A stretch of 64,000 nucleotides of DNA. Origin: Edaphobacter modestus. Lineage in GTDB: Bacteria > Acidobacteriota > Terriglobia > Terriglobales > Acidobacteriaceae. The notes under the pieces are model-generated. The model was not told where the DNA came from. It ran no database searches and saw only the letters and a program-made list of their open reading frames with translations. The position numbers were made by a program, and so were the translations under genes. The first letter of the stretch is position 1, and every line of letters starts with the position of its first letter. Below are positions 61,344 to 64,000 of this stretch, in pieces. The stretch is taken from contig NZ_SHKW01000001.1 in NCBI RefSeq assembly GCF_004217555.1, positions 4,712,001 to 4,776,000 of the forward strand, written 5' to 3'.

Positions 61344-63473
61344 TCACTCGGGTAGCGCGAAGGCGACATAGACTCCTCCGATGGCGCCGCGTGGGTTCAG
61401 GCTGGAGCCTCCGGCGGCGATGACGAGATACTGGCGGCCGTTGACCTGATAGGTGATGGGCGTGGCGTTGCCGGCGAAGGGGAGGGTGGCTTCCCAGAGC
61501 AGTTTGCCGGTGGTCTTGTCGAAGGCGCGGATCTTGTGGTCGAAGTTGGTAGCCGCGATGAAGAGCAGGCCGCCGGCGGTGACGGTGGGACCTCCGTAGT
61601 TCTCGCTTCCGGTGTCGGGAAGGCCCTGGGCGGCGAGCTCGGGATATTGGCCGAGGGGAATCTTCCATAGATATATTCCGGTGACCAGGTCGAGAGCGTT
61701 GAGGGTTCCCCATGGCGTGGCGGTGGCGGGATAGCCGTCGGGGTCGTTGAAGCGACGATAGCCAGTCATGGTGTATTGCGCGGCGGAGTCGTGGGTTTTG
61801 GACCCGGCGGGTGGTGCGGTGGCGGACTGTTCCTCTGGGGTGGGGGGAGGGTCGGTCGGGGTGGCGAGGTAGGTGAGGAGCTCGGTGAGGGGCTTGCCCT
61901 GAAGGGGGATGGCTGGCATGCGTCCGCGGCCGTCGTGGATGGCGGCGGTGATCTCGGCGGAGGTGAGGCGCTGGGTGATGCCGAGCAGCGAAGGGAAGGC
62001 CGGAGCCGAGCCCTGGCGGTGGTCGCCGTGGCAGACGCTGCACTGGGAGAGATAGGTTGCGCGTCCGGGCGAGTCGCCGGTGTGGACTGCGAGGGCTCCC
62101 ATGGAGGCGTAGTTGTTGGCGTTGATGTAGAGGATGCCGGTTTGGGGATCGAGGGCGGGACCTCCCCACTCGGCGCCACCCTCGAAGCTGGGGGTGACGA
62201 GAGTGTCTTTGCCGACGCTGAGAGGAACGAACTGGCCGTCGTTGCGCATCTCGCGAAGGCGGTTCACGGCCCAGGCGTGTGCCTCGGGTGTGCGCTGGGT
62301 GAGGGTGTCCTCGGTGACGGCCTGGGGGGCGAAGGGTTCGGGCTGGAGCGGGTAGGGCTGGGTCTTTGCGGCGATCTCGCCGGGCGTGGGGCTGGTGAGA
62401 GCTGGACGTTCTTCGATGGGGAAGAGTGACTTGCCGGTAGTGCGGTCGAAGAGGTAGAGCGTGCCCTGCTTGGTGGTCTGGGCGATGGCGGGGACGAGCT
62501 TACCGCCGCGTTTGATGGAGACGAGGATAGGGGCGGCGGGGAAGTCGCGGTCCCAGAGATCGTGATGGACTCCCTGGAAGTGCCAGAGGCGTTTGCCGGT
62601 GGCGGCATCGAGCGCGAGGAGCGTGTTGGCGTAGAGGTTATCGCCGAGGCGGGAGACTCCGTAGAAGTCGGGCACGGCGGAGCCGGTGGGGACATAGACG
62701 ATGCCCCGCTCGGCGTCGACCGCCATTCCGGCCCAGTTGTTGGCGGAGCCTGCAGTCTTCCAGGCGTCAGGGGGCCAGGTCTCGTAGCCGGGTTCTCCGG
62801 GATGAGGGATGGTGTGGAAGGACCAGCGGAGCGCGCCGGTGTGGACGTCGAAGGCGCGGATATCGCCGGGCGGGGCGGGCAGGGTTTCGGGAGTGCGGCC
62901 CCCGACGATGATGAGGTCTTTGTAGAGCACGCCGGGAGTCGTGAGGGCAATGGACTGGAGTTGAGGGTCGCGTCCAAGGCCTTCGCGCAGGTCGATGCGG
63001 CCATCGTGCCCAAAGGTGGGGATGGGTCTGCCGGTGGCAGGGTCGAGGGCATAGAGAAAGTTTGCGATTCCTGCGAGGAGACGTTTGTCGTTGCCGGATC
63101 TCCCTCCGCTCCAGAGAGTGATGCCGCGATTGGGGCCGGTGGCTTTGACGCCGGCGTCGAACTTCCAGCGCAGGTTGCCGGTGGCGGCGTCGAGGGCGAT
63201 GACCTTCTGGCTGGGCGTGTAGGCGTAGAGGATGCCGTCCACGACGATCGGCGTGGTTTCGAGGCCGCCGGATTCGTTGGTCTGGAAGGTCCATGCGACC
63301 TTGAGCCGCGAGACGTTGGAGCGGTTGATCTGCTGGAGCGTGGAGTAGTGGGAGTTACCGGGAGAGGCTCCGATGTTGGGCCAGTTTGCGTGAGCTGCAT
63401 CCTGCGGGGCGGCGCGGAGGGCCAGCAGGAGTGGAATGGATGCGAAGAACCTGAATTTCCTCATCGGCGACAT
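61344..63473 (-). CDS. PQQ-dependent dehydrogenase with embedded cytochrome c domain
   Basis: 709 residues. Signal peptide (about 1-24) followed by an eight-bladed quinoprotein propeller. Repeated W-motifs include ALDAATGNLRWKF, AFDVHTGALRWSF and AFDKTTGKLLWEA. A c-type haem site CSVCH (C478, C481, H482) sits in a ~70-residue inserted cytochrome c domain inside the propeller sequence, with an Met-ligand candidate in GRGRMPAIP. It probably oxidises a sugar or alcohol in the periplasm and passes electrons to the haem. The substrate is unknown. Confidence 0.9.
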   Translation of the reverse strand: MSPMRKFRFFASIPLLLALRAAPQDAAHANWPNIGASPGNSHYSTLQQINRSNVSRLKVAWTFQTNESGGLETTPIVVDGILYAYTPSQKVIALDAATGNLRWKFDAGVKATGPNRGITLWSGGRSGNDKRLLAGIANFLYALDPATGRPIPTFGHDGRIDLREGLGRDPQLQSIALTTPGVLYKDLIIVGGRTPETLPAPPGDIRAFDVHTGALRWSFHTIPHPGEPGYETWPPDAWKTAGSANNWAGMAVDAERGIVYVPTGSAVPDFYGVSRLGDNLYANTLLALDAATGKRLWHFQGVHHDLWDRDFPAAPILVSIKRGGKLVPAIAQTTKQGTLYLFDRTTGKSLFPIEERPALTSPTPGEIAAKTQPYPLQPEPFAPQAVTEDTLTQRTPEAHAWAVNRLREMRNDGQFVPLSVGKDTLVTPSFEGGAEWGGPALDPQTGILYINANNYASMGALAVHTGDSPGRATYLSQCSVCHGDHRQGSAPAFPSLLGITQRLTSAEITAAIHDGRGRMPAIPLQGKPLTELLTYLATPTDPPPTPEEQSATAPPAGSKTHDSAAQYTMTGYRRFNDPDGYPATATPWGTLNALDLVTGIYLWKIPLGQYPELAAQGLPDTGSENYGGPTVTAGGLLFIAATNFDHKIRAFDKTTGKLLWEATLPFAGNATPITYQVNGRQYLVIAAGGSSLNPRGAIGGVYVAFALPE

Positions 63474-63498
63474 GATACCGGGCAGAAGGAATGGATTC

Positions 63499-64000
63499 TT
63501 ATGCGGAAGATGCGTGATCGGCAGGGACGTCTTCGCCGCCCCATATCTTTGCCTCGGTCCAAGGCTTTGCCGGTCCTGACCAGAAGACGTCGCTTGAGGG
63601 GAGGCCGAGGGGCAGCCATGCGGCGGCGCAGAGGTACAGGCTTCCGGTGGAGATGTAGGTCTCGCCCATCGCAGGCTGATGGCCGGAGAAGCCGATGGTA
63701 AGCCAGCCCTTCGCGTCGAAGGTTCCGGGCCGTTCGATCATGCGGCGCATGACCGCAGTGAGGGCACAGCGAACCTGTTCAGGAGAGACGGCGTCCGGCA
63801 GCTGCCTGCGGAGGCTGATGTCGCTGAGAAGGTGGAAGGCGCCGAATCGGTAGGTGAGGGATCGGCCAATGGCGGGAAAGGTGGCCTCGGGGCTGATCAT
63901 TCTCTCCTGGATGGCGGCGTAGCGACGTGCGCGCTCGAGCACGACGGGTTTGAAGGCGCTCCACATGGCGGATTTGGCAGGGACGGTTTCAAGTATCTGC
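63499..64000 (-). CDS. DUF2264 domain protein, C-terminal part (cut by window end)
   Basis: The minus-strand frame is open to the last base of the window, so only the C-terminal ~166 residues are seen. RARRYAAIQERMISPEATFP, GRSLTYRFGAFHLL, GWLTIGFSGHQPAMGETYIS and GSLYLCAAAWLPLGLP match the DUF2264 pattern, an alpha-barrel family linked to carbohydrate processing. It is 25 bases upstream of the PQQ dehydrogenase on the same strand, so possibly cotranscribed. Confidence 0.8.
   Translation of the reverse strand, partial: QILETVPAKSAMWSAFKPVVLERARRYAAIQERMISPEATFPAIGRSLTYRFGAFHLLSDISLRRQLPDAVSPEQVRCALTAVMRRMIERPGTFDAKGWLTIGFSGHQPAMGETYISTGSLYLCAAAWLPLGLPSSDVFWSGPAKPWTEAKIWGGEDVPADHASSA

Noticed and set aside
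1-64000. CRISPR arrays, prophage or defence islands
   Set aside because: No regularly spaced repeats, integrase, transposase, cas or toxin-antitoxin genes were seen.

Overview
The window reads like a chromosomal segment of a GC-rich Gram-negative bacterium, most likely an Acidobacteriota of the Acidobacteriaceae type (Granulicella/Terriglobus/Edaphobacter-like). This is an inference. It rests on the futalosine menaquinone gene mqnC, an RNase E/G with a very long charged insertion, many exported proteins with signal or Tat-like leaders, an outer-membrane beta-barrel, a PQQ dehydrogenase carrying a c-type haem motif, a DUF2264 protein, and frequent TTG/GTG starts. Almost all of the window is coding. 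I see no tRNA, rRNA, CRISPR array, transposase, integrase or prophage gene.

Layout. 0-4.6 kb: three transporters (MATE, FUSC-type, DMT). 4.6-8.6 kb: an M13 peptidase divergent from a large exported protein of unknown function. 8.6-12.4 kb: rpsT, then phoH-ybeY-CorC/TlyC. 12.4-18.4 kb: a secreted TIGR03118-type protein, mreB, and two acyltransferase-3 membrane enzymes. 18.5-24.6 kb: ald, an NtrY/NtrX-like two-component pair, and a thioredoxin-fold protein. 24.6-28.7 kb: two twin-arginine sugar-type enzymes, era, and a cytochrome P460-like protein. 28.8-35 kb: an esterase and the elongasome operon mreC-mreD-mrdA-rodA. 35-40.4 kb: a 0.9 kb AT-rich non-coding stretch, RNase E/G, and a beta-barrel protein. 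40.5-46 kb: aminopeptidase P, a processive glycosyltransferase, and a VKOR / anchored coiled-coil / mqnC set. 46-53 kb: a metallophosphoesterase, a solitary DNA methyltransferase, a PP2C phosphatase, hbd-maoC-small protein-MBL hydrolase, a zinc-finger-like membrane protein, and a rhomboid protease. 53-58.6 kb: an XRE regulator, GNAT, fabG, a tandem ThyX-like protein, a dienelactone hydrolase, and recA. 58.7-64 kb: an ECF sigma / anti-sigma / Spy-like module, coaD, a PQQ-cytochrome dehydrogenase, and a DUF2264 protein cut by the window end.

Functional themes are envelope growth and shape (mreB, mreCD, PBP2, RodA), envelope stress and redox folding (sigma/anti-sigma/Spy-like, VKOR, thioredoxin-fold, rhomboid), RNA maturation (PhoH, YbeY, Era, RNase E/G), and export of small molecules. 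The observations most worth following up are the ~640-residue insertion inside the S1 domain of RNase E/G, the tandem ThyX-like protein whose two halves keep different parts of the catalytic motif, the NtrX-like regulator without a GAFTGA loop, the VKOR-mqnC linkage, the sigma/anti-sigma/Spy-like module, a perfect 22-bp REP-like hairpin, and a probable leaderless, self-regulated XRE gene.
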